NCBI GenBank assembly: GCA_016867395.1
Contig: VGJS01000011.1
Span: forward strand, 1 to 64,000
Direction of reading: 5' to 3'
From: Candidatus Handelsmanbacteria bacterium
Lineage (GTDB): Bacteria > Latescibacterota > UBA2968 > UBA8231
Length of the DNA: 64,000 nt
Below are positions 41,981 through 51,084 of this stretch, piece after piece. How positions within the stretch are numbered: the stretch's first letter is position 1; every line of letters begins with the position of its first letter. Below the pieces are notes generated by a model. The model saw nothing but the letters and a program-made list of their open reading frames with translations. It was not told the origin of the DNA and did not search any database. Both the position numbers and the translations under genes were made by a program.

Positions 41981-44900
41981 CCCCCCGCAAGAGCGCTTCG
42001 GCGGCCCGCCGGTGAAAGGCCCGGTCTTCCTGGCCCAGCGTGTTCCATAGCAGGAACTCGTGGCGCAGGCGGTTCATGAAGCGCTGGTTGGCCCGCTGCC
42101 AGAAGGCGTCCTGGCCGCTGATTCGCTCAATGTACACCTCCACCCCGCTAGCCCCCGGCACTCCGGAGGGGACGAAGGCCAGTTGCAGGAACTGGCAGAC
42201 CCCGATGTCGAAGGGGGCCAGCCACAGGAGCAGTTGCAGCCCCTGTTCCTCCCCCTCGCGGACCAGGCGCACCTGCTCGGCGTAAAAGGCGCCAGCCTCG
42301 CCCTGGCCTTTGAGGTAGTTGGCCAGGAAGCCGCAAAGCCCCAGGACCTCGGCCTGGGGGGCCATGAAGGGGAAGGCAAAGCTCCAGCCCTCCCCCTCAG
42401 GCGGGGGCGGACGCCAGCGCCGCACCGTGTCGGGCACCGCGCTCTGGGCGGCCAGCCGCGCCGGGTACAGGGTGGAGACCAGCACCACCCCCATCACCAG
42501 CAGGGCCGCGGAGATCGCCGCCAGGGAGGAGTAGTTGAGATTGATCCCCCCGGCCAGGCCCGCCCACAGGAGCAGCTTGCCCATCCCCTGCCCCAGGAGA
42601 TACCCCAGGGCCACTCCCAACACCGCGTACACGCAGGATTCGGCCATGAAAAGCCAGGCCACATGCCGGGGAGCCAGGCCCACCGCCGAGTAGATGCCGA
42701 TCTCGCGGAAACGCTCGTACACCGCGCCGAGCATGGCGTTGAGCACGATGAGGGCGGCGATGGCCAGGGGTATCAGCACTGCCCCCAGGCCCTCCACCGC
42801 GGTCAAGCCCACCGAGGTATAGGAATAGACCTTCAGGTTTCCCGTGAGCGGGTCGGGCAGGCCGGCGAAGAGGGTGCTGGTGAAGCGCAGGAGGAAATCC
42901 TCTACCAGCCCCCGGTCCCCTGCCCCTCCCTCCATGCGCACTGCCACCGAGCGCAGGGACCCGCCCTCCTCGCGCAACAGGTCGTAGGGCAGGATCAGCA
43001 CCTGCTCCGGGTCGAGGTGGGTGAAGGGGGCGATCTCCAGGGGCGTGTCCGGCTGGTCCACCGCGGTCCGCAAGAGCGCGGTGGGGCCCAGCATCTGGGT
43101 CGAGGACTGTTTGAAGTCTGCCGGGGTCAAAGGCTCGCCGTCCAGGTCGAGCAGGGCCTTAAGCCGGGGGCCCTCCACCAGCCCCCGCACCAGCAAGCGC
43201 CGGCCAAAGATCTCCACCCGCGCCCGACCCAGGTCCTCGGGTTTCAACCCCAGCCGCTGGGCCAAAGAGGCGGGCATCAGGCAGCTGGACTCGTCGGGCT
43301 GAGTGAAGAAGGTCCCATCGCTCAAGGTCTGGTCTATCCCGGTAAGCTGGGCTTCCCCAGGGCTCAGCCCCATCAGCCCCAGCACCAGTTCAGTGCGGTC
43401 GCCCAGGCGCACCTGGATGTACTGCTCCTGGGGCTGCTCCACCCCCTGCACCACCCCGGTGGCCAGGTACCAGCCCCTGGGGCAGACCCCGGAGCCAAAG
43501 TGGGAGCGGGCGTATTCGAGGGTGGCCCCGCTGAGGGGGTTCCAGCCCCGCTCGCGGATCAGCACCCCTGGATACGGGGCGGGGTGAGAGAGGCCGAATC
43601 CGAGGTAGCGCACCTTTTCCCGGAAGCCGGTGAAAGAGAGCACTGTGAAGGTCAACAGGGTCAGGGTAGCCAGGGTCAGGCCGGTGCGCAGTCGGCGGCG
43701 GCGCATGTTGGAGATGCCCAGCATGAAGGCGGCGTACGCGGCGCTGCCCCGGCTGATGTCGGTATCGTGGACCCGGGCCGCCCTGGCCCGGCGTTCTCTG
43801 GTGTAGCGGTTGAAACGGGCGGTGATCAGCACCAGCACCAAACAGGCCATGGCCATGATGGCGAATCCCAGCAACACCACCAGGGGATGGGCGATGGCAA
43901 AGGCCGGGTGTATCTGGGAGAGCAGGAGCCAAATGGCCAGAAGCAGCAGCCCGCAGCCGGCCAGTTGGCGGTGGATATGGGCGGCGGCCAGGAGCAGGCG
44001 CTCCCCGAAGAAGGCCGCGGGGATGACCAGGGCCAAGAAGAAGATCAGGCCCTTCATCACGTCGTTGAGGGTGCCCAGAACTTCTGGGTAGGCCCGGGCC
44101 GTCACCCCCAGGGCCGCCCGCACTGCCCGCACGTACTCCGGCCAGTCCCGCCCCTCCCAGGCAGCGCGAGCCTGGGCCAATAACTCCCCGCCCCGCTGGT
44201 GCAACTGGCTGAGACGCTGGTTCTCGATGGCATGGCGGCGCAGGGTCTGCAACCGGGCCTCGTCCAGCCGCCACATATCCTCCAGGGCCTTGAGTTCGGT
44301 GGGCAACAGGGACTGGGGCTCCAGCGGGTAGCCGATGCCCCGGGCCTCTTTCTCGCTCTGGCTTCCCTGGCTGTTGAGCAGCAGCAACTGCCGCTCCTCC
44401 CCCAGAAGCAGCTTGAGAGCCTGACCAGGGCTGCCGTACACCACCCCGGCTGGCGGGCCGAGGACAAAGCCGAACTGCCTGGGCGCCGCGCCCCTGTGGT
44501 CGAGAACCTTCAGCGCGTCCAAGGACGAGAGCTGACGCGGGTCGACGAGCCCGAAGAAAGGGCTGCCCAGGCAGGGGAAGACCACCAGGATCTTCTCGTT
44601 GTGGTCCCAGCGCACCGCGATCTGAAGCATGCCCAAACGGGTCGGGTCGCCGTGGAAGCGCCCCCCCCGCTCCCCCAGGTCCGGGGCGTAGACCACGGTC
44701 CCCCCCTCCGGGTCCAGGCCATAGGCGGCCACCGGCACCGCCCCCAGCTCCAGCCCCCGGACCTCCACCTGCCCCTCGGCGTCGGCCAGGTGGTAGCGGG
44801 CCCGGTGTACCCCCTTGTGGTTGTACGGAAAATCCACCACCACCACTGCCCCAGGCACGGGTCGGTCTGGCACCTGGCTGCGCTGGGGAAAGGTGCGGAC

Positions 44901-46298
44901 CATCACCCGCAGGCTGCGCAGGTTGTCCTTGAGCACTGGGCCCAGGTCCTCCATCCCGGCGAAAAGCTCCGGGTCATCGGCGGCCCGCCGCACCAGGCCC
45001 AGCACCAGTTCCACCTGCCGCTCCAGCTTGGCAAAATCCACCTGCGCGGGCAGATCCAGGGGGGAATCCTGGGCCTGCCTGCTGTCGTTGACCGTGGCCA
45101 AAAGCAGTGAGGTCAGGCCGGCCTCAAGGGCCACCTCGCTGTCCGGGCTAATCCCGCCGGGCATGTAGGAAGACCAGTCCATACCCCTGACCGGACTGAT
45201 GCCGTTGGCCAGTCCCTGGCCTTCGGCTTCGGCGTAGGCGGCGAAGCGCCGGCCCAGGGGGGCGAAGAAGCGCTTGAGGTCGTAGCTGTAGGTGTTGTTC
45301 CAGATGCCCAACTGGTCGCTCTGCGAGGAGAGGTCCAGGCCCAGGAAGAGCCGGGGCGAGAGGGGCTGGGTCTGCCCGCGGGCGTAGTAGGGGTGACGGC
45401 GGGCGTGGCGGTCCAGGAACTCGGCGATGCCCTGGCGGCCCTGGAAATGCGCCCCGGCCGCCAGCAGGGCCACGCTGCGGGCCGGAGGCCGGGCGGCCAG
45501 GCTGCGGGCGACTTCGAGCAGGGCCGCGGCCGAGGCCGCCTGCTCGGCCCCAGGGGCCAGGGCCGGCACCGCCGAGGAGGCGTCGTAATGGGCGGCCACC
45601 AGGATCAACTCCTCCCTGAGGGCCGGGTCCTGGCCGGGCACCAGTCCCCACAGGTTCCAGGAGGGCCGCTGCTCCCAGCGCATCCTCCCCGCCAAGCGCA
45701 CCTGCACCGGGCCAGCGGCCAGCCCTTCCCGCAGGGCCTGCCCGGCCTCTTTCCCCACCCAGAAGCGCGGGATCTCCAGGGGCACCTGGCTGCTCTTACT
45801 CACCCCCTGGACCCAACTGGCCTGCTCTGGGGCGACGAAGACCAGGGCCCTTGCCCCCAACGAGGCGGCCCGCAGCCAGTGGTTCCACGAGTGGTACTCC
45901 ATGAGCACCGCGCTGCCGGCCACCTCCTGCCCCTCCAGCTCCTCCCATTCCCCCCGGCCGCCCCAGATCAGGGGCAGTTCCAGGCCGCCGGGGGACGTGG
46001 TCGCCGGCACCACGAGGTTGGGCCACAGCCCGTGCAGGGGCCAGCGCTGGCCAGTGGCCGGCACCTCCAGCCGACCACCCTGGTCCACCGGCACCGCCAG
46101 GGTGAACTCCTCCCGCTGCACCTCCTCCACCCCGGCCCGCCGCAGCTCCTCCTCCAGCCAGCCAGCCGCCTTTTCGGCGCCGGGGTAACCGCTCAACCGC
46201 GAGCCAAGGGAGGCCAGATACTCCACGGTAGGGCGCACCCCGGCCCAGGCCGGCAGAGCCAGCCACACGCTCAACGCGATGCCTAACAGTCGGTTCAT
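41961..46298 (-). CDS. Fusion of an inactive-looking M28 peptidase ectodomain and an FtsX/MacB-type permease
   Basis: 1445 aa from ATG 46298 (MNRLLGIALSVWLALPAWA); the longer track ORF runs backwards through the upstream gene. Signal peptide 1-19, then an M28 fold with inserted PA-like region (20-430). The metal motif AAHYDASS (H237, D239) is kept, but GADD is GAEQ and the catalytic GEE region reads AAGAHFQG, so hydrolysis is unlikely. A beta-rich region (450-640), helical linker and about three helices follow. Then comes the FtsX part: LGISNMRRRRLRTGLTLATL, a periplasmic MacB-like domain, and LNAMLGAVYERFREIGIYSAVGLAPRHV with three more helices. No ABC ATPase gene is nearby. Overlaps both neighbours, so one operon. 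Confidence 0.8.
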   Translation of the reverse strand: MNRLLGIALSVWLALPAWAGVRPTVEYLASLGSRLSGYPGAEKAAGWLEEELRRAGVEEVQREEFTLAVPVDQGGRLEVPATGQRWPLHGLWPNLVVPATTSPGGLELPLIWGGRGEWEELEGQEVAGSAVLMEYHSWNHWLRAASLGARALVFVAPEQASWVQGVSKSSQVPLEIPRFWVGKEAGQALREGLAAGPVQVRLAGRMRWEQRPSWNLWGLVPGQDPALREELILVAAHYDASSAVPALAPGAEQAASAAALLEVARSLAARPPARSVALLAAGAHFQGRQGIAEFLDRHARRHPYYARGQTQPLSPRLFLGLDLSSQSDQLGIWNNTYSYDLKRFFAPLGRRFAAYAEAEGQGLANGISPVRGMDWSSYMPGGISPDSEVALEAGLTSLLLATVNDSRQAQDSPLDLPAQVDFAKLERQVELVLGLVRRAADDPELFAGMEDLGPVLKDNLRSLRVMVRTFPQRSQVPDRPVPGAVVVVDFPYNHKGVHRARYHLADAEGQVEVRGLELGAVPVAAYGLDPEGGTVVYAPDLGERGGRFHGDPTRLGMLQIAVRWDHNEKILVVFPCLGSPFFGLVDPRQLSSLDALKVLDHRGAAPRQFGFVLGPPAGVVYGSPGQALKLLLGEERQLLLLNSQGSQSEKEARGIGYPLEPQSLLPTELKALEDMWRLDEARLQTLRRHAIENQRLSQLHQRGGELLAQARAAWEGRDWPEYVRAVRAALGVTARAYPEVLGTLNDVMKGLIFFLALVIPAAFFGERLLLAAAHIHRQLAGCGLLLLAIWLLLSQIHPAFAIAHPLVVLLGFAIMAMACLVLVLITARFNRYTRERRARAARVHDTDISRGSAAYAAFMLGISNMRRRRLRTGLTLATLTLLTFTVLSFTGFREKVRYLGFGLSHPAPYPGVLIRERGWNPLSGATLEYARSHFGSGVCPRGWYLATGVVQGVEQPQEQYIQVRLGDRTELVLGLMGLSPGEAQLTGIDQTLSDGTFFTQPDESSCLMPASLAQRLGLKPEDLGRARVEIFGRRLLVRGLVEGPRLKALLDLDGEPLTPADFKQSSTQMLGPTALLRTAVDQPDTPLEIAPFTHLDPEQVLILPYDLLREEGGSLRSVAVRMEGGAGDRGLVEDFLLRFTSTLFAGLPDPLTGNLKVYSYTSVGLTAVEGLGAVLIPLAIAALIVLNAMLGAVYERFREIGIYSAVGLAPRHVAWLFMAESCVYAVLGVALGYLLGQGMGKLLLWAGLAGGINLNYSSLAAISAALLVMGVVLVSTLYPARLAAQSAVPDTVRRWRPPPPEGEGWSFAFPFMAPQAEVLGLCGFLANYLKGQGEAGAFYAEQVRLVREGEEQGLQLLLWLAPFDIGVCQFLQLAFVPSGVPGASGVEVYIERISGQDAFWQRANQRFMNRLRHEFLLWNTLGQEDRAFHRRAAEALLRGDDVSAG

Positions 46299-48448
46299 AC
46301 CCAGAAAATTGTGTTGCCCACCTTGCCGGTGAAGTAGTCGATACACAGCCACAGCCCGTTGCACAGGACATGGCCGGCGATAAGGCCCAGGAAGAAAGGC
46401 TGGCTGCGCTGGTACAGGCCCGCCCCCCCATAGCGCAGCACCACCCCCTTGATCAGCCAGGCGAGAAAGACATTGAACCACACGTAGTCCATCATGCTCT
46501 CGGCACCGATGGGGAAACCCAGAGGGTGCAGGGGCCACCAGGGGTAGCGCTGGCGCGCCCATAGGAGGCCCCCCATGACCGCTGCGCCCCCGCCGGCAAA
46601 CCCCAGCCCCAGCCAGTCCACCCCCCGGCCGGCCAACTGGACGAGGGCATTGTCGTATGCCGCCTTGGGGGCCCCGTCGAAAAACCAGGCGTTGAGATTG
46701 ACCCCCCCGTGACGGTAGGCCATGTTGAAGATCATCCATACCGCCCCCCCCACCCCGATGACCAGGGCCGCGATCATGGCGGCAAATACTACGCGCCGGC
46801 TGCGCAGGTCCATCTCCTCCACCAGTTTGAGGGCGTTGGCACAGGTGGCCAGGGCAAAGACGCGGATGTCCGCAGCCCAGATAAAGGCCAGCGAGAGGTT
46901 GACCACCCCCGTTGGCCCCACCAGGCCCGAACCCAGGCCGTGGACCACCAGATCGGGGGCGGTCATGGGCGAGCGCACCGCGGCCAGGCCGGCCTCGGCG
47001 ACGATGCGGGTCACCCCGATGAAGATCAGCATCGCCGCCCCCACAAAGAGCAGGGCCACCCACAGAGGGGTTCCCAAAACCCACAACCACCCCACCATGC
47101 CCGCCAGACCGGCCAGGGCGCCCAGCAGGGCCTTGCGATAGGAGAGGATTTCCCCGGCGTCGAGGTCGGCCCAGCCCCGGCCCAGGGCCTGCCGGCCCAC
47201 CTGCCCCAGGTGTTCCCTGGCCACCCACAACCCACCCAGAGCCAGCACCAACAGGCCGCCGACCCCCTGGTAGGCCAAGAGGGGCGCATCGCTTACCCCG
47301 TACATCAACTTCAATTCCGAGCGGGTCCCGGTGAGATAGAGCAACTCCTTCTCGAACTTGGAGAGGAGGTGGAAGACCCAGATCCCCGTGGCGATGCTGG
47401 AGTTGATCAGGTACGAGAAGCCGAGCATGGCGAAGCTGATACTCAACTGGACGAACTGTGCCCCCACCAGAGGCAACTGCCACTGGAGGCGCGAGGCCGG
47501 GACCGTTGGATCGTAGCGCTGCAAGGCCTGGAGGCTGCCCACCACCAGGGGCAGGGCCAGGCCGGCCCACATGGCTTTTTGCAGGAAGAATCGGTTGAAC
47601 AGCATGCCCTCCTCCTCCCCCCGCACCAAAGCCAGGCCGGCCTGGGTGATGGGATAGGGCAGGCGCTCCCGCTCCATCCACTGGCGCCGCAGGATCACCG
47701 CGATACACATCATGCTCAGGTACAGGCAACCCAGGAAGAAACCCCACCACAGCAGGGGTTCGGCCCAGGCCCCGTAGGGGATCTCTCCCCCCGCCCCGAC
47801 CCCCTCGTAGAAGGCGCGGTTATCCCCACCGTCGTTTACCAACCCCTGGGCCGGCAGATGGGGGAAGAGTTTCTCGCGCCACTGGTTCTGGGGCGAGGCA
47901 TAGTAGAAGAGGGCGGTGATCATGGGTAGCAACTGCTCGCTCAGCCCCATGCTGCACACCGCCGAGACCATCAGCAGCATGGCGTAAACCAGGATCAGGT
48001 CCGCCCGGTTGAGGGCCAGCGAGGCCCCCCGCCAGGCCAGGGGCAGGTTCAACAGGGCGCAGCCGGCGAGGAAGGTGGAGAAGATGAGCCCTGGGGAGTG
48101 GGGATCGAGGAGCGCGAAGGGCCAGTAGTGCCAGCCCCAGGCCAACCCCGCAAAACCGGCAAAGGCCAGGGCATGTTTCCGCCCCCGACCGGCCAGCTTG
48201 AAGAGCAGGTTGAGCAGCCCCACCAACACGAGAAAGAGAAAAAGGGCGCCGGGGGTGCTGAAATCCAGGGCCATATACGAGCCCCTGATGATCATGTTGC
48301 CGTACGGGTCTCCGACGGCCAGGAAGAAACTGAGGAAGGAACCCAGGACCAATCCCCTCCAGGTGAGGCCGACGCGCTCCTGGGAGAGCAGGGACTGCTG
48401 CCGGGTCTGGAGGTAGCGCCGGTAGAACTGGGGGATCTCCTTTTTCAC
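46295..48448 (-). CDS. OPT-like multi-pass membrane protein (DUF6785-type)
   Basis: 717 aa from GTG 48448, with GGGAGG 6 nt upstream. About 14 to 16 helices. GLVLGSFLSFFLAVGDPYGNMIIRGSY at residues 31-57 parallels the N-terminus of the 864-aa neighbour. Later blocks are WREKLFPHLPAQGLVNDGGDNRAFYEG, RLPYPITQAGLALVRGEEEG, GVTRIVAEAGLAAVRSPMTAPD and the C-terminal GFPIGAESMMDYVWFNVFLAWLIKG. I recall such proteins as DUF6785/DUF6784, distantly related to oligopeptide transporters. First gene of the operon; stop and next ATG overlap (ATGA). Substrate unknown. Confidence 0.72.
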   Translation of the reverse strand: MKKEIPQFYRRYLQTRQQSLLSQERVGLTWRGLVLGSFLSFFLAVGDPYGNMIIRGSYMALDFSTPGALFLFLVLVGLLNLLFKLAGRGRKHALAFAGFAGLAWGWHYWPFALLDPHSPGLIFSTFLAGCALLNLPLAWRGASLALNRADLILVYAMLLMVSAVCSMGLSEQLLPMITALFYYASPQNQWREKLFPHLPAQGLVNDGGDNRAFYEGVGAGGEIPYGAWAEPLLWWGFFLGCLYLSMMCIAVILRRQWMERERLPYPITQAGLALVRGEEEGMLFNRFFLQKAMWAGLALPLVVGSLQALQRYDPTVPASRLQWQLPLVGAQFVQLSISFAMLGFSYLINSSIATGIWVFHLLSKFEKELLYLTGTRSELKLMYGVSDAPLLAYQGVGGLLVLALGGLWVAREHLGQVGRQALGRGWADLDAGEILSYRKALLGALAGLAGMVGWLWVLGTPLWVALLFVGAAMLIFIGVTRIVAEAGLAAVRSPMTAPDLVVHGLGSGLVGPTGVVNLSLAFIWAADIRVFALATCANALKLVEEMDLRSRRVVFAAMIAALVIGVGGAVWMIFNMAYRHGGVNLNAWFFDGAPKAAYDNALVQLAGRGVDWLGLGFAGGGAAVMGGLLWARQRYPWWPLHPLGFPIGAESMMDYVWFNVFLAWLIKGVVLRYGGAGLYQRSQPFFLGLIAGHVLCNGLWLCIDYFTGKVGNTIFWV

Positions 48449-48543
48449 AGGTCCTCCCGCTGGTGGTACCGCAAAGGTAGATCGGCCCTCCTGCCCTGTC
48501 TACTTGACACCCAGCTTTTTCTGGCGCTCCTTTGGGGCCAGCC

Positions 48544-49683
48544 ATGGACGAAAACACATACCTGACGGCAGCCCGCCAATTCCTGCCCCTGCCCACGGCC
48601 CCTTTTCACGAACACCTCGTCGCCGAGGCGGTGGTCGCCCACGTCGCCTCCCGGCCCTGGCTGGAACTGGCGCGGGACCCGGCCGGCAACCGGCTCCTGA
48701 CCTACACCCCTGCCCGATCCCTCCGCACCCCTCGCCTTATCGCCACCGCCCACCTCGACCATCCGGGTCTGGGCTTCCCCCGCCCCGTGGGCCGGGGTGC
48801 CTTCTTTTTCGAGCGGCTGGGGGGGGTGGACCCGGACATGGCTTTAGGCCACCGGGTGCGTATCCACACCTTGGGCCGGCCCGCCGGACAGCGGCCCGAC
48901 CGGGGACGCATCCGCGAGCGCCTTATTGAGAGAGGGGTGGAGGGTTTCGTGGTCGAGACCCCCTCCGGTTTCCCTCTGGAACCTGGCTGCTTCGCCACCC
49001 TGGATCTGCCCGGCCTGCGGCGGCGCGGTCCCCTGTTGTGGGGCCGGGCCTGCGACGACCTTGCCGGGGTGGTGGCCGGCCTCTGCTTTCTCGACGAACT
49101 GCACCGCCAGCGGGCCAGAACGCGGGCTGGTCTGCTCCTGACCCGCGCCGAGGAGGTGGGGTTTGGCGGCATGCTCGAAGCCGCCCACCGGGGCTGGCTG
49201 GACCCGGAGGCGGTATACGTGAACCTCGAATGCTCCAGCGCCAGGGCCGGGGCAACGGTGGGAAGCGGCCCCATCGTGCGGGTGGGCGACAGGGCCACCC
49301 TCTTCGATCCCGACCTCAGCGCCGGCGTCGCCCTGGTGGCTGCGGAACTGGCCGCGGCTGATCCGGGGTTTTGCTTCCAGCGCAAGCTGATGGATGGGGG
49401 CACCTGCGAGGCGTCGGCCCTGTGCGGTGCCGGCCTGCACACCGCGGCCCTGGCCCTGCCCCTGGGCAACTACCACAACAAGGGAAAGACCGGCCCGGCC
49501 GCCGAGTTCATCCACCTCGGCGACGCGGTGGGCCTGGTGCGGCTGCTGGTGCACCTGGCCCTCGAAGCAGGCGGGGTGGCCGAGGCGGGCCGGCGGGCGG
49601 CCAAGAAGATCGCCGCAGCCATGACGGCCCAGCGGCAACGACACAGACTGCGCCTGCGGCAGACCATCAAACCAAATTTCTGA
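48544..49683 (+). CDS. M42-family zinc aminopeptidase-like protein
   Basis: 379 aa from ATG 48544. Metal and catalytic motifs of the M42/M18/M20 fold: TAHLDHPGLGF (His and Asp), WGRACDDLAGVVAG (bridging Asp), TRAEEVGFGGM (general base and metal Glu), NLECSSARAGA, and a C-terminal PLGNYHNKG (last His). Members form large tetrahedral complexes and trim peptide N-termini in the cytoplasm. It is divergent from the OPT/M28-FtsX operon. If that operon imports peptides, this enzyme could degrade them (inference). The aldo/keto reductase follows after 13 bp. Confidence 0.85.
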   Translation: MDENTYLTAARQFLPLPTAPFHEHLVAEAVVAHVASRPWLELARDPAGNRLLTYTPARSLRTPRLIATAHLDHPGLGFPRPVGRGAFFFERLGGVDPDMALGHRVRIHTLGRPAGQRPDRGRIRERLIERGVEGFVVETPSGFPLEPGCFATLDLPGLRRRGPLLWGRACDDLAGVVAGLCFLDELHRQRARTRAGLLLTRAEEVGFGGMLEAAHRGWLDPEAVYVNLECSSARAGATVGSGPIVRVGDRATLFDPDLSAGVALVAAELAAADPGFCFQRKLMDGGTCEASALCGAGLHTAALALPLGNYHNKGKTGPAAEFIHLGDAVGLVRLLVHLALEAGGVAEAGRRAAKKIAAAMTAQRQRHRLRLRQTIKPNF

Positions 49684-49696
49684 GGGAGGAAAGGCG

Positions 49697-50461
49697 ATGA
49701 TCGACCAGGTGGATCTGGGGCTGAGCGGGCTGCAGGTCTCGCGCCTGTGCTTCGGCACGGGCACCAATGGCTGGAACAAACGCTCGAACCAGGGGGACCT
49801 GGGGCTCGAGCGGCTGGCCTACCTGTTGCGCTACGCCCACGAGCGGGGGGTCAACTTCTGGGACACCGCCGACCAGTACGGCACCCACCCCCACGTGGCC
49901 AGGGCCCTGGAGGAGGTGGGTCGGGAGGAGGCCGTAATCACCACCAAGACCACCTCCCGCACCGGGCCCGAGGTGAAGCGGGACGTGGAGCGTTTCCTGC
50001 GCGAACTGCGCACCGAGTACCTCGATATCGTGCTGCTCCACTGCCTGACCGAGGCGGGTTGGCCTACACTTATGCAGGGCCCGATGGAGGTGCTGAGCCG
50101 CTTCAAGGAGCAGGGGGTGATCCGCGCCCTGGGGGTCTCCTGCCACGACTTTGGCGCCTTCCGGACCACTGCCCACACCCCCTGGGTGGACGTGGTGCTG
50201 GCCCGGATCAACTACGCCGGCCAGGCCATGGACGCCGGCCCCGACGAGGTGGTGCCGGTCATCGAGGCGATGGCCGCCGCTGGCAAAGGGATCTACGGCA
50301 TGAAGGTGGTGGGCGGCGGCGGCGCACTTACAGGCGACCCGGCAAAGGCGATCCGCTTTGTCCTGGGTCTCCCATCGGTCCACTCGATGGTCCTCGGCAT
50401 GATGGACGAGACCCAGATCGAGGAGAACATCGGCCTGGTCGGCGAGGCCGTGGCCGTCTAG
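49697..50461 (+). CDS. Aldo/keto reductase family protein
   Basis: 254 aa, GGGAGGAAAGG before ATG. The (beta/alpha)8 AKR scaffold is clear: RLCFGTGTNGW, YAHERGVNFWDTADQYG (catalytic Asp and Tyr), VITTKTTSRTG (catalytic Lys), DIVLLHCLTE and GVSCHDFGAF. It is shorter than typical 300-aa members and lacks the C-terminal NADPH phosphate motif. Substrate unknown. Its TAG overlaps the TAG of the OmpH-like gene (CTAG). Confidence 0.85.
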   Translation: MIDQVDLGLSGLQVSRLCFGTGTNGWNKRSNQGDLGLERLAYLLRYAHERGVNFWDTADQYGTHPHVARALEEVGREEAVITTKTTSRTGPEVKRDVERFLRELRTEYLDIVLLHCLTEAGWPTLMQGPMEVLSRFKEQGVIRALGVSCHDFGAFRTTAHTPWVDVVLARINYAGQAMDAGPDEVVPVIEAMAAAGKGIYGMKVVGGGGALTGDPAKAIRFVLGLPSVHSMVLGMMDETQIEENIGLVGEAVAV

Positions 50462-50994
50462 TTGCCCCCGGCCTTGACGGGGGTGGACTGCAACCGGGCC
50501 AGCAGTTTGTCGGTCAGGTCGTAGTCGTCCTTGGCAAAGACCACCGCCCCGCCGGCCGAGCCGGCGTCCAGCACATAGTCGTACCCTTCTTCCTCTGCCA
50601 CGGCCTTGATGGCGGTGTTAATGCGCTCGAAGATGGGGTTGTGCAGGTCGAAGTTCCTCTTCATCAGTTCTTCCTGGGTGTTCTGGCGGAATTCGATCAG
50701 CCGTTGCCCTTCGGCCTCGTATTCAGACCGCATCTCGGCCTTGCGCGCCTCGCTGAGCAGCATCTCCTGCTTGCGGTAGTTCTCCTCCATCTGCGCCATC
50801 TTGGCCTGGCGGTCCTCGTCCTCCTGGGCCCGCTGCTGCTGCAAGAGTTCCAACTGCTGCTGGGCGGCCTTGATCTCGGGCAACCGCTCCTTGAGCTGGT
50901 CCGAGTTGATGAAGCCGATCTTCATCTGCCCCAGGGCCGCGCCGGGCAGCAGGAACAGGGCGGCGACCAACAGGCACTGCACCAACTTATTCAT
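50458..50994 (-). CDS. OmpH/Skp-family periplasmic chaperone
   Basis: 178 aa from ATG 50994, preceded by GAGGAGAG. Signal peptide ends ALG-QM. The mature start KIGFINSDQLKERLPEIKAA matches the Skp/OmpH IGxVxxxxLLxxxPE pattern. The two long coiled-coil tentacles are residues 40-125, followed by FERINTAIKAVAEEEGYDYVLDAG, the C-terminal body strand. It holds unfolded outer-membrane proteins in the periplasm. It is encoded alone, not beside bamA or lpxD. Confidence 0.88.
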   Translation of the reverse strand: MNKLVQCLLVAALFLLPGAALGQMKIGFINSDQLKERLPEIKAAQQQLELLQQQRAQEDEDRQAKMAQMEENYRKQEMLLSEARKAEMRSEYEAEGQRLIEFRQNTQEELMKRNFDLHNPIFERINTAIKAVAEEEGYDYVLDAGSAGGAVVFAKDDYDLTDKLLARLQSTPVKAGGN

Positions 50995-51027
50995 AATCTC
51001 TCCTCTGCGTTTTGATTTACCGCGGTC

Positions 51028-51059
51028 AAAAAAACAGGGGGCAATGCTGCTGTGCCCCC
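51028..51059 (-). terminator. Rho-independent terminator of the isomerase-LarA-SDR operon
   Basis: Minus strand GGGGGCA, 9-nt loop, TGCCCCC, TG, then seven T. It lies 26 bp after the SDR stop and upstream of the OmpH-like gene, so it insulates the two. Confidence 0.85.
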
Positions 51060-51084
51060 CTTGCATAGCTGCGCCACCGCCGGC

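Noticed and set aside
46299-47750. N-terminal extension of the 1929-aa ORF 41961-47750
   Set aside because: The first 484 codons are an alternative frame of the DUF6785-type gene, with Pro/Gly/Arg-rich shadow composition. The signal peptide begins at ATG 46298.
41082-48014. Long plus-strand ORFs (39575-41596, 42060-44183, 46709-47929)
   Set aside because: His/Gln/Gly/Pro-rich translations opposite clear membrane-protein and peptidase frames; no recognisable domain and no start signals.
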